Shown piece by piece: positions 42,597 through 51,992 of a DNA stretch of 64,000 nt. The stretch is from Vibrio splendidus (GTDB taxonomy: Bacteria; Pseudomonadota; Gammaproteobacteria; Enterobacterales; Vibrionaceae), in NCBI RefSeq assembly GCF_024347615.1, contig NZ_AP025508.1, positions 1,116,001-1,180,000 of the forward strand. The letters are read 5' to 3'. The stretch's first letter is position 1, and each line of letters opens with the position of its first letter. The notes under the pieces were generated by a model. That model was not told where the DNA came from. It was given only the letters and a program-made list of their open reading frames with translations, and searched no databases. The translations under genes were made by a program, and so were the position numbers.

Positions 42597-43619
42597 ATGA
42601 GCAACAATAAACAATATCTATCTTTAGTGGAGTATTCACAATTTAGTACCTTTCTCGAAGCGTTAGAAATGACACATTGGGATATTTACGCCATGTTAGA
42701 TAAAGCACTGTTTCCAAAAAGCTTTAATTTACATGAAGGCGATGGAGTGATACTTACAGAGAGGGTCTACTCTGTCTTTAACTTACTAGAAGATCAGTTG
42801 ACTGAGGCAAAACTGGTTCAGTTTCTCAGCGTTGTAGCGCAAAAAAATGCGGAAAAAATCCTGCAAGCCTTGCCACTTGACGATATTTCCAACGTTGAGG
42901 GGGTTGTAACCTGTTTCATCAATGAGACTTTCCGCAGTGCACCCGATAGCCAATTTTCATTGTTAGATACATTGGGAAACAAATGGTTAGTGCGTCATAC
43001 GCTCCCTCACAATGAAAACTTATCAATCATTGAATGTTACCTCTTGAAGTTGTTTCAGGAACTTATAAGCGCAACGACGCAAGTAGTTTGGCAACCCAAA
43101 CGAATATTTCTGCAATCTCCCCATAATCAAGAGAAGACACATAAACGTTGTAAGACACTTTTTAATAACAATGGATTGCAACTAATAAGTGAACGTGGCG
43201 TGACTGGCATTGAATTACCAGAGGATACTCTAAAAACCAATATCAACTTCTATCACCCTCGATACGCATTCACACAAACAGAAGCTGATCTAGGTAAGAA
43301 TATGCGAACTATTTCGGCGGCATTACGTTACGTTTTACCTCATTACTTATCAGGAGGAAGGCCAAGTTTGGATTTTTCGGCTGAGATTTGTGGGTTGCAT
43401 AGTCGGACATTAAAGAGACGTCTACGTAAAGAAGGGGTTACTTATACGGCGTTATTGGATGAGCTTATAATAAGCTTAGCCAAAGATGCATTATTACATT
43501 CAGACCAGAACATTACCGACATAAGCATTAGTCTTGGATACGACCACCCAAACCATTTCAGTCGTATGTTTAAACGCTTAACAGGGTTAAGCCCTAGGCA
43601 CTATCGCAATTCGCATTGA
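42597..43619 (+). CDS. AraC-family transcriptional regulator
   Basis: 340 residues. An N-terminal domain of the OruR/ArgR-like (Arabinose_bd-like) type is followed by two C-terminal helix-turn-helix units (about 265-338: LHSRTLKRRLRKEGVTY and ITDISISLGYDHPNHFSRMFKRLTG). The ATG at 42597 is taken; the longer frame needs a TTG. It is divergent from the M19 gene, which it probably activates. Confidence 0.85.
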   Translation: MSNNKQYLSLVEYSQFSTFLEALEMTHWDIYAMLDKALFPKSFNLHEGDGVILTERVYSVFNLLEDQLTEAKLVQFLSVVAQKNAEKILQALPLDDISNVEGVVTCFINETFRSAPDSQFSLLDTLGNKWLVRHTLPHNENLSIIECYLLKLFQELISATTQVVWQPKRIFLQSPHNQEKTHKRCKTLFNNNGLQLISERGVTGIELPEDTLKTNINFYHPRYAFTQTEADLGKNMRTISAALRYVLPHYLSGGRPSLDFSAEICGLHSRTLKRRLRKEGVTYTALLDELIISLAKDALLHSDQNITDISISLGYDHPNHFSRMFKRLTGLSPRHYRNSH

Positions 43620-43649
43620 TACATATACTCGTCTTGAAACTTACAAACT

Positions 43650-44549
43650 CTATTTTTTATTTTGATAGAAATGGTCTGAAAGAAAATTTATAAAGGAGCG
43701 AATACTCTGAGGTTGATGGTCGACATCTTTATAAATCATATACATAGGTAATTTGGCATGTTGATATTGTTCCAATACTAATTTTAGCGTATTTAATTTC
43801 AGTTCTTCTTCTATCATCCATCTAGGCATTGCCGTTACACCCAGGCCAAGCTTTGCCATCTTCACCAACATCTCAGGGTTATCACTCTTAATGCATTCAT
43901 GTACTTTGATTTTTAGCTCTTCTTTTCCATCATCGAATCGCCACACATTTGATGGTTTCACCAAAGAATAGGTGAGGCATTTGTGCTGGTTCAAATCACT
44001 TGCTTTAACAATCGATGGGTGGTTGGTCAAATAGTCAGGGGACGCAAAGTAGACAAGCTCATTGTCCATTAACCACTTGGCTTTTAACCCTGAATCTTTG
44101 AGGTAACTAGCTCGTATTGCTATATCAATATCGTCTTCAACTAAATTAATCAACTTGTCTGATACGGATACATCAACGGTTAAATTCGGGTTCAAGTTCA
44201 TAAATTCATTGAGCGGTGACGAAAGTAATTTCACACTAAATGCACTGGGAACAGAAAGCTTTAATGTACCAGAGACTAGTGTTTGCTCTTTCCTGAGTTG
44301 AGATTCAAATGTACTTAGCTCTTCCGTCAACCTTGTTGCTAATTTCAAATATTGTCTGCCACTGTTTGTAAGACTGATCGCGCGAGCATGACGATGAAAC
44401 AAAGTAATACCAATATCACCCTCTAACCAAGCGATCTTCTTGCTAACAGCACTTTGAGTAATATTGAGTTCATTTGCAGCCGCCGTAAATGTGCCGTGAA
44501 AAGCAACACGGGTGAAAATAGTTAGGCATTGAATTTTGTCCACAGTCAT
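43650..44549 (-). CDS. LysR-family transcriptional regulator
   Basis: 299 residues. Helix-turn-helix about 20-50 (TFTAAANELNITQSAVSKKIAWLE); CrgA-like effector domain with DDIDIAIRASYLKDSGLKAKWL. It is divergent from the DoxX gene and likely controls it. ATTCC-N5-GGAAT begins at its start codon. Confidence 0.85.
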   Translation of the reverse strand: MTVDKIQCLTIFTRVAFHGTFTAAANELNITQSAVSKKIAWLEGDIGITLFHRHARAISLTNSGRQYLKLATRLTEELSTFESQLRKEQTLVSGTLKLSVPSAFSVKLLSSPLNEFMNLNPNLTVDVSVSDKLINLVEDDIDIAIRASYLKDSGLKAKWLMDNELVYFASPDYLTNHPSIVKASDLNQHKCLTYSLVKPSNVWRFDDGKEELKIKVHECIKSDNPEMLVKMAKLGLGVTAMPRWMIEEELKLNTLKLVLEQYQHAKLPMYMIYKDVDHQPQSIRSFINFLSDHFYQNKK

Positions 44550-44562
44550 TCCTAATGGGAAT
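44548..44562. promoter_or_regulatory. Inverted repeat ATTCC-N5-GGAAT at the LysR/DoxX divergent promoter
   Basis: The same arms recur as half-sites at 44576-44580 (ATTCC) and 44601-44605 (GGAAT), consistent with LysR-type binding. Confidence 0.45.
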
Positions 44563-44645
44563 CATAACAAGTCAAATTCCAGTCTACTACTTATCTATTT
44601 GGAATGCTTAAATGAGTTCTACTAAATTGATGCGGAGATAAAAAT

Positions 44646-44999
44646 ATGATGATTGTTCAAGGGTTGCTGATTGTATTCTTTCTATTTGCAAGTTCCATTA
44701 AAATACTGGGATGGGTAAAAGCCATATTCGAACCGCAGCTAGCATTCTTTCATAAGTATGGCCTCAATCGAGCTGCAATGTTTGCTGTTGGGTTAGTTGA
44801 AATGACCGGCGCCTTAGGAATGCTAGTGGGTATGATCACAGAGGATTTGTTAGTAAGTGCTCTTGGTGCGAGTTTAATTACACTCACTTCAATCGGCGCA
44901 ATGTTCTTTCATTTCAAATTTGACACATGGAAAGACGCTATTCCTTCGATGGTAACATTGCTGCTTTCCCTATTGTTGCTTTCACCGTTACTCATATAA
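44646..44999 (+). CDS. DoxX-family membrane protein
   Basis: 117 residues with four hydrophobic helices (about 2-20, 43-62, 67-87 and 97-116). FFLFASSIKILGW, FFHKYGLNRAAMFAVGLVEMTGALGML and AMFFHF match DoxX-like proteins. GGAGA precedes the ATG. It is divergent from a LysR gene. The role is probably redox or small-molecule related at the inner membrane, but this family is poorly defined. Confidence 0.8.
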   Translation: MMIVQGLLIVFFLFASSIKILGWVKAIFEPQLAFFHKYGLNRAAMFAVGLVEMTGALGMLVGMITEDLLVSALGASLITLTSIGAMFFHFKFDTWKDAIPSMVTLLLSLLLLSPLLI

Positions 45000-45421
45000 T
45001 TGTTCACTGTTAGCATGAGGAAAAGTAAGCTAAATGACTCGTTGGTGAAACGGCAAGGAAATGAATGCCTTTCGTGACATGTGCAGTTGCCCATTCAGCG
45101 CCAAAGAAGGTCCTCCCCCTCGGTCGTCAATCTAGAGGGGGGTGATGGACTCAACTTGAGGGAGAGGGTGTTTCAAAATCGACGAGTACACGTCAGCCTA
45201 TTAGCTATTGAAAGCATTGTGATTGAGTCTGATATTAATGGCACGCTCTGAAGCGCTCCAATTGAAAGATTTAGCGTTCTAAAAAATCACAGCGTATAAG
45301 TGTTGTTCTATTCCAACCACTCTTTCACCGCTCGGTTAAAAGTGACCAACTTCTGCGGTGTTACTCTTCTTTGAGCATAGATGCAGTTGATCCAAATACG
45401 CAGTAATGATGCTGCCGACGA
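45000..45421. other. Gene-free junction with duplicated gene ends
   Basis: 422 bases. A GC-rich inverted repeat around CCTCCCCCTC/GAGGGGGG lies near 45112-45141. The right part is made of repeat A copy 2 (45293-45382) fused through 16 bases to repeat B copy 2 (from 45399). No intact gene. Confidence 0.7.
45293..45382 (-). pseudogene. Direct repeat A, copy 2: truncated 3' end of the 39-kb LysR gene
   Basis: 90 bases matching 39103-39192 with about six mismatches. Only the C-terminal codons remain; it stops at GAGCATAGAT and continues into unrelated bases before the EamA gene. Confidence 0.9.
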
Positions 45422-45504
45422 TTAAGGCTTAGGCTGATTGGCTTCTACATCAAGCGCCGTTTGATTTGACCTGCTGAAGTACTTTTTCCATTTTATTGGC
45501 ATCA
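45399..45504. repeat. Direct repeat B, copy 2 (3' end of the intact EamA gene)
   Basis: 106 bases, three differences from 41067-41172. This is the functional copy. Confidence 0.9.
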
Positions 45505-46315
45505 TAGGAATGACGATCAGGCTGATGCCGACAAGGGTCAACATGTCTGGAATCTCATCAAACCACATCACGCCAAATAGGGGCACAAACACCAACCCCG
45601 AATATTCTGTGAGAGCAATTTGGTTTGCTGGCGCTTTTTTATAAGCGACCACCACAAGGGCATGGTACCCCAGAACGAATAGGTTGATTGCCATAATCCA
45701 CCCAACATGACGCCATTCAATCGCCGCCCATGCAGGCAGAGCAAGAGCCAACGCCAGCGGTAGAGTCATCACACTGGTCCAAAATAGTGTCGAGATAATG
45801 TGTTGTTCTGCGTGAAGACGTTTAATCAAAATATTGCCGACACCCATCGCGAGCGCACTGCCTAAGCCCGCAATAGCGGCCCAGTGAAATTGCTCTGGAC
45901 GCAACACGATTAACACACCCACGAAGCCAATCAGTGTCGCGACCACTTTTGATGATGTCGGCTTCTCTTTCAGTAAAACAATAGAAAGCGGGAGCATAAG
46001 AATGGGCCCAACATAGAACATCGCATTTGCAGTCGCCAAGGTGAGGTGTGTGATGGCAATCATTGCGCAGCCGCTTCCCATTAGGATGAACTGAGCCCGC
46101 AAAAAATTGATGCGACAACCACCTTGCATGCGCGTCTCTTTGGGTAGCTTTAGCCAAAAAGGGAGCAGCAACATCACGCTCAATAGCTGGCGGATAAACA
46201 CATATTGGAACGTGGGCACTTCACCGTTCAGCACTTTTAGTGAGACGTCTGAAAAGGAGGCGAGCAGGTTGGCGAATACTAAGAGCAAAATCGCGTGGTT
46301 GGTGGCTTTGGTCAT
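45422..46315 (-). CDS. EamA-family (drug/metabolite) transporter
   Basis: 297 residues with ten hydrophobic helices in two EamA repeats; features include FIRQLLSVMLLLPFWLKLP, FYVGPILMLPLSIVLLKEKPTSSKVVATLIGFVGVLIVLRP and the second-half ALTEYSGLVFVPLFGVMWFDEIPD. It exports or imports a small metabolite; the substrate is unknown. Its 3' end is duplicated at 41067. Confidence 0.87.
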   Translation of the reverse strand: MTKATNHAILLLVFANLLASFSDVSLKVLNGEVPTFQYVFIRQLLSVMLLLPFWLKLPKETRMQGGCRINFLRAQFILMGSGCAMIAITHLTLATANAMFYVGPILMLPLSIVLLKEKPTSSKVVATLIGFVGVLIVLRPEQFHWAAIAGLGSALAMGVGNILIKRLHAEQHIISTLFWTSVMTLPLALALALPAWAAIEWRHVGWIMAINLFVLGYHALVVVAYKKAPANQIALTEYSGLVFVPLFGVMWFDEIPDMLTLVGISLIVIPMMPIKWKKYFSRSNQTALDVEANQPKP

Positions 46316-46451
46316 ACAGAAACGGCGCTACATATTTGTCATACAATTATGGGCGCACATAATACATGAGAATCGAAAATATGTAAGAACAAAAAACCAA
46401 GTAAGAACAATGTCGTTCGATGCTTAGTGATATGGGGTGCGAGATCTGCTA

Positions 46452-47471
46452 TTACGACCTGAGTTCAGTAGGAGAGTGCCCAGTCCAATTTTTGAATGCT
46501 CGACTGAATGCGCTCGAGTCTGAAAAGCCAAGTTCGTGAGCCACATAGGTAATGTTGCCGTCGTTTTGATTCAGTAACGTCATGCTCAGCTCAAGTCGGT
46601 ATTTATCGAACAAACGACGAAAGCTCACACCTTGTTGTTTAAGCTTACGATTCAGGGTTCGAGGGCTGATGTGAAGATTATTCGCTACGCTATCTAGGTT
46701 GGTGTCTTTCACCGCGAGCACCTTGAACGTTTCATTCACTTTGTAGATTAGGTTGGTTTTTAACGTTTTTTCCACCTGTTGATCGGCGATTCGTACTAAC
46801 TCTGCATGAAAGTCAGCTTGGAATTGGCGAGGTTTCGCCTGGACAAGATCGTTAGGAAATAGAAGGTAGCGGGCGGGGAAGCCCTCTTTCATTTCAACAT
46901 TAAAGACACGCTCATAGATGCTCAAGAACTCATCACCGATGGTGTTCTTGTGGATGTGAATGGCGAGCTTTTGATTCGGCGCATTAAGGTATCTGCGAAC
47001 GAGCTTGATCATAATACTGAAATAGAGCCCCAAGCTGATGTGTGTCATCAGTGTGGTTTCGTCAATGTACTCGGGTGTGACGCCCCAAAGCTCGACTTCA
47101 CCATTTTCTGTTTCACGGCTGAATATTTTCAGTAGCGGATGTATATGAATGGAATATCGACTCAGTAGTTGGCAAAAGCTGGCGAGATCTGGCGCGGTGA
47201 GCATGGCCATTACCGGCGCGCCCATTTCAAGCTCATCGAAGTAGCGAGCGGACTCATCAAATAGGTCGATCAGTTCATGATCAAAGCGTTGGTAGATGTT
47301 GGTGATGGCGGTTTGAAGCTGATAAGCCGAGATCGATTCGGCGGAGCAAAGTTGTTTATAGACCTCTGCTCCCGACCAGATATCGCTGCTGTCTCCAATT
47401 CTAGCCTGAATAGCAGAATCTAAAGTTTTAAACCAAAATATGGGCAATTGAGTACTAAAACTTTCCACCAT
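46452..47471 (-). CDS. AraC-family transcriptional regulator
   Basis: 339 residues. The N-terminal ligand-binding domain is of the OruR/Arabinose_bd-like class (EMGAPVMAMLTAPDLASFCQLLSRYS). The C-terminal DNA-binding domain has LDSVANNLHISPRTLNRKLKQQGVSFRRL and ITYVAHELGFSDSSAFSRAFKNWTGHSP. GGGAG precedes the ATG. It is the last gene of a minus-strand cluster after the amidase and DUF2860 genes, about 100 bases behind the latter, and may regulate them. Confidence 0.87.
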   Translation of the reverse strand: MVESFSTQLPIFWFKTLDSAIQARIGDSSDIWSGAEVYKQLCSAESISAYQLQTAITNIYQRFDHELIDLFDESARYFDELEMGAPVMAMLTAPDLASFCQLLSRYSIHIHPLLKIFSRETENGEVELWGVTPEYIDETTLMTHISLGLYFSIMIKLVRRYLNAPNQKLAIHIHKNTIGDEFLSIYERVFNVEMKEGFPARYLLFPNDLVQAKPRQFQADFHAELVRIADQQVEKTLKTNLIYKVNETFKVLAVKDTNLDSVANNLHISPRTLNRKLKQQGVSFRRLFDKYRLELSMTLLNQNDGNITYVAHELGFSDSSAFSRAFKNWTGHSPTELRS

Positions 47472-47575
47472 AACTCCCTGTTATTGCTGGCGATTGAAGA
47501 GTGTTCTTCTCGGTAATATGTCCAAATTAAAGGATTTGTTTACGGGTTACAAGTAATGAAAACCTCAGTTCAATC

Positions 47576-48574
47576 TTAGAATTTGTAATCAACACCGACT
47601 GAAACCACATATTGCGATGATTGGTAATACTCAATGTTTGAATTCGTTGTCTTCGCGCCGAGTAGTGACACCAAAGACCAGTTTTTTGCATCAAAGATAT
47701 TGGCGTATTCATAAGCAACGAAGGCGCCAAAGTCTTTGTCTTCACGTGTCTTATTAAAGATTGGGTTCTCTTTATCATAGCTGCGTTTTGCTGCATTGAG
47801 TGTTAAAGCAAGACCATGATTTCCGTATCTTTTCGCTAGGTTGATTTCCGCGCCAAGGCTCAAGAACGATAGTGCATCACCCTCAGAATCTGAAGAGAAA
47901 ACATTCATTGAAGGTGTGAGAATGCCTGACCCATCTTTCAAGAAGTACTGATAACCAGACTTGAGATAAAAGTACTTTCGTTCTCGAATCATCAATGCGC
48001 GTTCTTCTTCGGTTAATCCAAGCCCCTTTAGGCCGGTGTTTTCTTTTTTAACGTCTGACTCACCAGAAGCGACATCGAGATTAAAGTTCGAGCCCATTAT
48101 TCTTGAAAGCTGCATTCGAACCACAGTGCCAGTGAGGTCGGTTTCTTTCCTATTTGAGTCAACAGCATAAGGGTCATCCCATACTTCGCCTGATATCAGA
48201 GTCGGCAAGATAGAAAAATCGACCACCATTCCGCTTTCCACTTGCTGCCTATATCCAACTTCAAATGCCAACGTACCTGTGATGATGTCGTCTCTTGAGG
48301 TACCTAAGAAAAACTGTTTGTGATTCAAAGCGCCAAAGGTGTATTGCACCGAACCCAAAACAGCGACCATTCCCTCGGCTTCCGTGTTACCCGACGACAT
48401 TAAATCGGCTTGAGATTGATGGTTGCTTTGACCAACATCGAGGTTACTTGAGTTTGCGGTGAAGCCAGTTAGGAAGGTCATGTTGCCACTGAAGCCTTCG
48501 CTTGGTGCTAGAGCTGCGAATGAGTGTGGCGCAAGCGTCAGGCTTGCCAAGAATAGGAAAATAATATGTTTCAT
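47576..48574 (-). CDS. DUF2860-like outer-membrane protein
   Basis: 332 residues. The signal peptide MKHIIFLFLASLTLAPHSFA is followed by ALAPSEGFSGNMTFLTGFT and beta-barrel-like strands, ending VSVGVDYKF with a terminal phenylalanine. It matches the vibrio DUF2860 family. The start at 48574 is used because the signal peptide begins there; the longer frame would overlap the amidase gene. It follows the amidase stop by 59 bases, so the two are likely co-transcribed. Confidence 0.8.
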   Translation of the reverse strand: MKHIIFLFLASLTLAPHSFAALAPSEGFSGNMTFLTGFTANSSNLDVGQSNHQSQADLMSSGNTEAEGMVAVLGSVQYTFGALNHKQFFLGTSRDDIITGTLAFEVGYRQQVESGMVVDFSILPTLISGEVWDDPYAVDSNRKETDLTGTVVRMQLSRIMGSNFNLDVASGESDVKKENTGLKGLGLTEEERALMIRERKYFYLKSGYQYFLKDGSGILTPSMNVFSSDSEGDALSFLSLGAEINLAKRYGNHGLALTLNAAKRSYDKENPIFNKTREDKDFGAFVAYEYANIFDAKNWSLVSLLGAKTTNSNIEYYQSSQYVVSVGVDYKF

Positions 48575-48633
48575 CAAAAGACTCGTACTTAAATGGTTTT
48601 CTAAATTGAACTGTTTTGAAAGTGAATTGCTTT

Positions 48634-50205
48634 TTAAAGCGCAATCGGGGCTTTTTTGTTTGCCCAAGGCTTGGCGTGTTCTAGTTGATAGGCCAATTCA
48701 AATAGCAGGCGGTCGTTGCCTCTTGCTGCGGAAAAGTGGCTACCAACTGGAAGGTTCTGCTTGTTCCAATACAAGGGAACCGACATCGCCGGATTGCCTG
48801 CCACGTTTTCGATTGGCGTGTAGGACATTAATTTCTCTGAACGCGCCCATATTTCTTTGCCGGAGTGCGCTTTCTGGTCGAAATATGCGATATCCAAAGG
48901 AACATGGTTTGCACAAGGGGTGAGCCATATATCGATGTTTTTAAAGAACTCTCGATTGTGATTGATCGCGAAGTTTCGACATCGTTCTTGAGAGTCGATA
49001 TACAAGCTAGGAGTGGCTTTTAAGCGTGCTTGCATCGTGCGAGCTAAATAGACGACGTTATCGCTCACTTTGTCTGGCATCGACTCTAGCGGCATACCTA
49101 AGCGGTCGAATTGCTCAGCAAAGCTTGCCATCTTGTTGCCAAATACGCCCATATAGTTACGCATGAACACATCGCCATCTTGGATTGGTTGTTCAACTTC
49201 GATAACGATATGCCCAAGGCTTTCGAGCAAAGAGACCGTAGAACGAATGGCTGCAAGCGTATCTTCATCAGGAAGCCTACCGTGGATATCTTTAAGGGTG
49301 ACGCCAATCTTTATCTGACGGTTAAGAGATGCATTAACCATTCCTATTGGGGTTCGAGGAAAAGGCGTCTCAAAATCATTCTTTGTATGTTGCTCTGTGA
49401 CTGAAACAGCCAAAGCTGCGTCACGAACGGTTCTCGACATAAACGATTGATGGGTAAAACCTTCGTTTGTTGAACCGTCAGTTAGCCCTGAGATCAAAGA
49501 TTCTCGACTTGGCTTAAAACCAAAGATTCCAGTCGCCGAAGCGGGCATACGAGAAGAACCGCCACCATCAGTAGAGTGCACTAAGGGTACATAGCCAGCT
49601 GCAATCGCTGCTGCGCCACCGCCAGTCGATGAGTGAACACCTCGGCTTAGATCCCATGGGTTGCGTGTAGCGCCGTAAAGGGAGTTCTGTGTGCAGCCTA
49701 GTGTCATCATCTCGGGGATGTTCGTCATGCCAATGGTGTTCAGCCCTGCATTTTGAGTCGCTCGAATAAACCAAGAGGTCGCGTTGGGTTTTCTGCCTTG
49801 GTTTAGCTTCGAACCCAGGGTGCATTCAAGCCCAACAACATCAACGCAGTCTTTCACCAAGAAAGGCACGCCAGCAAAAGGTGAGTTCGGGTTAAACGAG
49901 TTTGCACGCTCTAGCGCTAAGTCAAAGCACTCAGAAACAACTGCATTAACTTGATCGTTGGTCTGGCGAATTTTGTAGATGGCTTCTTGTACGAATTCTT
50001 TTGGCGAGGCTTTTTTGTCTCTTATCAGGTTCGCCATCTCGGTCGCGTCCAGTGGCGAGTCAGCGGTTTGGTGATCTGAAGGCACCTTGGTTGGCGAAGT
50101 TGGCGTTGCATTCGCTAAGGTAGGCAGAGAGATAGCCGCAGCGGAAACTGCACCTTTCCCCATAACTTTGAAAAAATCTCTGCGTTTTAATTCATTGATA
50201 GTCAT
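48634..50205 (-). CDS. Exported amidase (amidase-signature family), Tat substrate
   Basis: 523 residues. The N-terminus has a twin-arginine motif, KRRDFFKVMG, before a hydrophobic stretch and an ANA cleavage site. The amidase-signature triad is seen: K in GVPFLVKDCVD, and serines in HSSTGGGAAAIAAG and STDGGGSSRMPASATGIFGFKPS. It hydrolyses an amide in the periplasm; the substrate is unknown. It is the first gene of a cluster with the DUF2860 barrel and an AraC regulator, which suggests an inducible uptake/degradation unit. Confidence 0.9.
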   Translation of the reverse strand: MTINELKRRDFFKVMGKGAVSAAAISLPTLANATPTSPTKVPSDHQTADSPLDATEMANLIRDKKASPKEFVQEAIYKIRQTNDQVNAVVSECFDLALERANSFNPNSPFAGVPFLVKDCVDVVGLECTLGSKLNQGRKPNATSWFIRATQNAGLNTIGMTNIPEMMTLGCTQNSLYGATRNPWDLSRGVHSSTGGGAAAIAAGYVPLVHSTDGGGSSRMPASATGIFGFKPSRESLISGLTDGSTNEGFTHQSFMSRTVRDAALAVSVTEQHTKNDFETPFPRTPIGMVNASLNRQIKIGVTLKDIHGRLPDEDTLAAIRSTVSLLESLGHIVIEVEQPIQDGDVFMRNYMGVFGNKMASFAEQFDRLGMPLESMPDKVSDNVVYLARTMQARLKATPSLYIDSQERCRNFAINHNREFFKNIDIWLTPCANHVPLDIAYFDQKAHSGKEIWARSEKLMSYTPIENVAGNPAMSVPLYWNKQNLPVGSHFSAARGNDRLLFELAYQLEHAKPWANKKAPIAL

Positions 50206-50391
50206 CGTTTCTATCCCAAGTTAGAAAGTCACTATCCTTGTCTCGAAACCTAGCTCGCTAGGCTTAGCGTCACTCCGTGTGCTGATTTATGGGACTAGAA
50301 TAAAGATTGGCGTGTTGGCTTGCAGTGCAAATACCGCCAATGTTCATACCATTCACGCCAACTGGTTTGTCGGGTTATGTATAGGGAGGGG

Positions 50392-51636
50392 TTATTGCTC
50401 TGCTGCTAGCCAAAAGCTCGACAGGTCTTCAAACAGATCATCATTATCTAAAATACTGAGATGGTTTTCGTTGTAACCACGAATTTGGTCGGCGTTCAAT
50501 TGAGCGGGGCGTGATAACTGGCTTGATAAATTGATGACGCCATCGTTACTGTTGGTATTAAATAGATCGCCCGAGTTATAGCCAAAGGCTAAAAAGTGGG
50601 GAATGTGAATCTTACTGTTATCAATAAATAAGTCAGCGATAAATTGGCCGTCTGGGTTTAAATCAACCCAAGCAGGCATTACCACGGGAGAGTATTCCAC
50701 CCCTTGTTTAGCTGACTCGACACCACCAAACGGCGAAGAGATGGTGGTTACGCTGCTAATAAAATCACATAACTGCCCAATGCGACACTGACGAATACTG
50801 TTAGTCACGATCAAGCCGCCCATACTGTGGGCAACAACATGCAACTGTTGGATCTTATATTCAGTCACAACTGTATGGAATAGGTTATTTAAGCCTTTCG
50901 AATTCAAAGAAAGAGATAGACCTGAAGGGTAGTTAAACACCCATATTTGGTATTTAGATTGGTCCACTTTTTCAATGAGAGGGGCGAAATCTAAAGCCGT
51001 TGAATTGATTCCATGTACGAATAGGATTGGGATTTTATTTGGGTCATATTCAGATAGAAAATAGAGCCCAGCATTATCTTCAAGTAAGAATGTTAGTGGC
51101 TGCCACATACCGAGTTTTGCATTCCCTTTTTCAAAAGGAGGATCTGATAAATCCACCACTGTGCCTATATCGACGAGGTCTAACTCTATTTTTAATAGTG
51201 AGGACAATGAACGATCAACAAACGCTCTTGGGGCATCACTCTCATTAACGGCGAGTGATACTTCGATTGTCGATTTGTCTTTGTGACCGCGCAGGTTAAC
51301 CACGCTGAATGCTTCATCAGCTTGTAGGGTTAGGTCTTGATTCTTATCTTCAAAGACGAGGAGGTAATGGATGTTATTTGAGAGTTGTAAGTGAATACTG
51401 TCGCTGTCTATGATGCCATCGTAGCCATCCACTTCGCTTTTATTGATGTCTTTGATTTGTTCAATCACCACGGCAGAGCCGGAGGCAGGTTGACTCAAGG
51501 TCACCATGTATTGATTGGTTATGGAGTCTATAGCTTCTATCTCATTAGACAGGTTTCTAAAGTTACTGCACCCTGATAGCACTGTACTGAGTAACAGCAC
51601 TGTACTGAGTAAGCGTGCAGTCAGTAATCGTCTCAT
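50392..51636 (-). CDS. Lipoprotein alpha/beta hydrolase (lipase/esterase-like)
   Basis: 414 residues. Lipoprotein signal with lipobox LSGC. The N-terminal about 190 residues are beta-rich, followed by an alpha/beta hydrolase domain: PILFVHGINSTALDF (oxyanion HG), nucleophile elbow VVAHSMGGL, and a late histidine in NENHLSILDND. It resembles membrane-anchored PGAP1/lipase-like hydrolases. The signal peptide contains an 18-bp in-frame duplication (LLSTVL twice), described separately. Confidence 0.85.
   Translation of the reverse strand: MRRLLTARLLSTVLLLSTVLSGCSNFRNLSNEIEAIDSITNQYMVTLSQPASGSAVVIEQIKDINKSEVDGYDGIIDSDSIHLQLSNNIHYLLVFEDKNQDLTLQADEAFSVVNLRGHKDKSTIEVSLAVNESDAPRAFVDRSLSSLLKIELDLVDIGTVVDLSDPPFEKGNAKLGMWQPLTFLLEDNAGLYFLSEYDPNKIPILFVHGINSTALDFAPLIEKVDQSKYQIWVFNYPSGLSLSLNSKGLNNLFHTVVTEYKIQQLHVVAHSMGGLIVTNSIRQCRIGQLCDFISSVTTISSPFGGVESAKQGVEYSPVVMPAWVDLNPDGQFIADLFIDNSKIHIPHFLAFGYNSGDLFNTNSNDGVINLSSQLSRPAQLNADQIRGYNENHLSILDNDDLFEDLSSFWLAAEQ
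51578..51613 (-). repeat. 18-bp tandem duplication inside a signal peptide
   Basis: AGCACTGTACTGAGTAAC at 51578 and AGCACTGTACTGAGTAAG at 51596; in frame, adding six hydrophobic residues. Confidence 0.9.
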
Positions 51637-51992
51637 TCCAATCTCATCCCCATATCAACAAGCTTCGTCATTCAATCAACAAATTTTATACATAAACAAA
51701 CAGCATGAATTTAATACTAGCAAGAAAACAGAGAGTTAGGTCATATGTTGTTCTTGATCATGTCCTGTTTTGATTCGAGTTTATTTATTCCATGCAGCTC
51801 GACAGCGCTATGGCTGATACCGATGTGCTATAGAGATTGTCTTTTCGATACTGATTGTTGGTATACGATTTTTACGATTCTCAATCGCTTTGATTCATGA
51901 AAATTATCGGCCATACGAAAAAAATTGAACTTTATTATTTTAGTTAAGTCGTATTGCTACGTTTACCATCACAAGACATCTGCAGTTTAGAT
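51637..51992. other. Divergent intergenic region
   Basis: 356 AT-rich bases between the lipoprotein hydrolase and the small membrane protein gene. No gene or clear regulatory palindrome seen. Confidence 0.5.

Noticed and set aside
45236..45280. Short frame ending SEALQLKDLAF next to the duplicated LysR end
   Set aside because: Too short and without a homologue in the window to call it a gene remnant.
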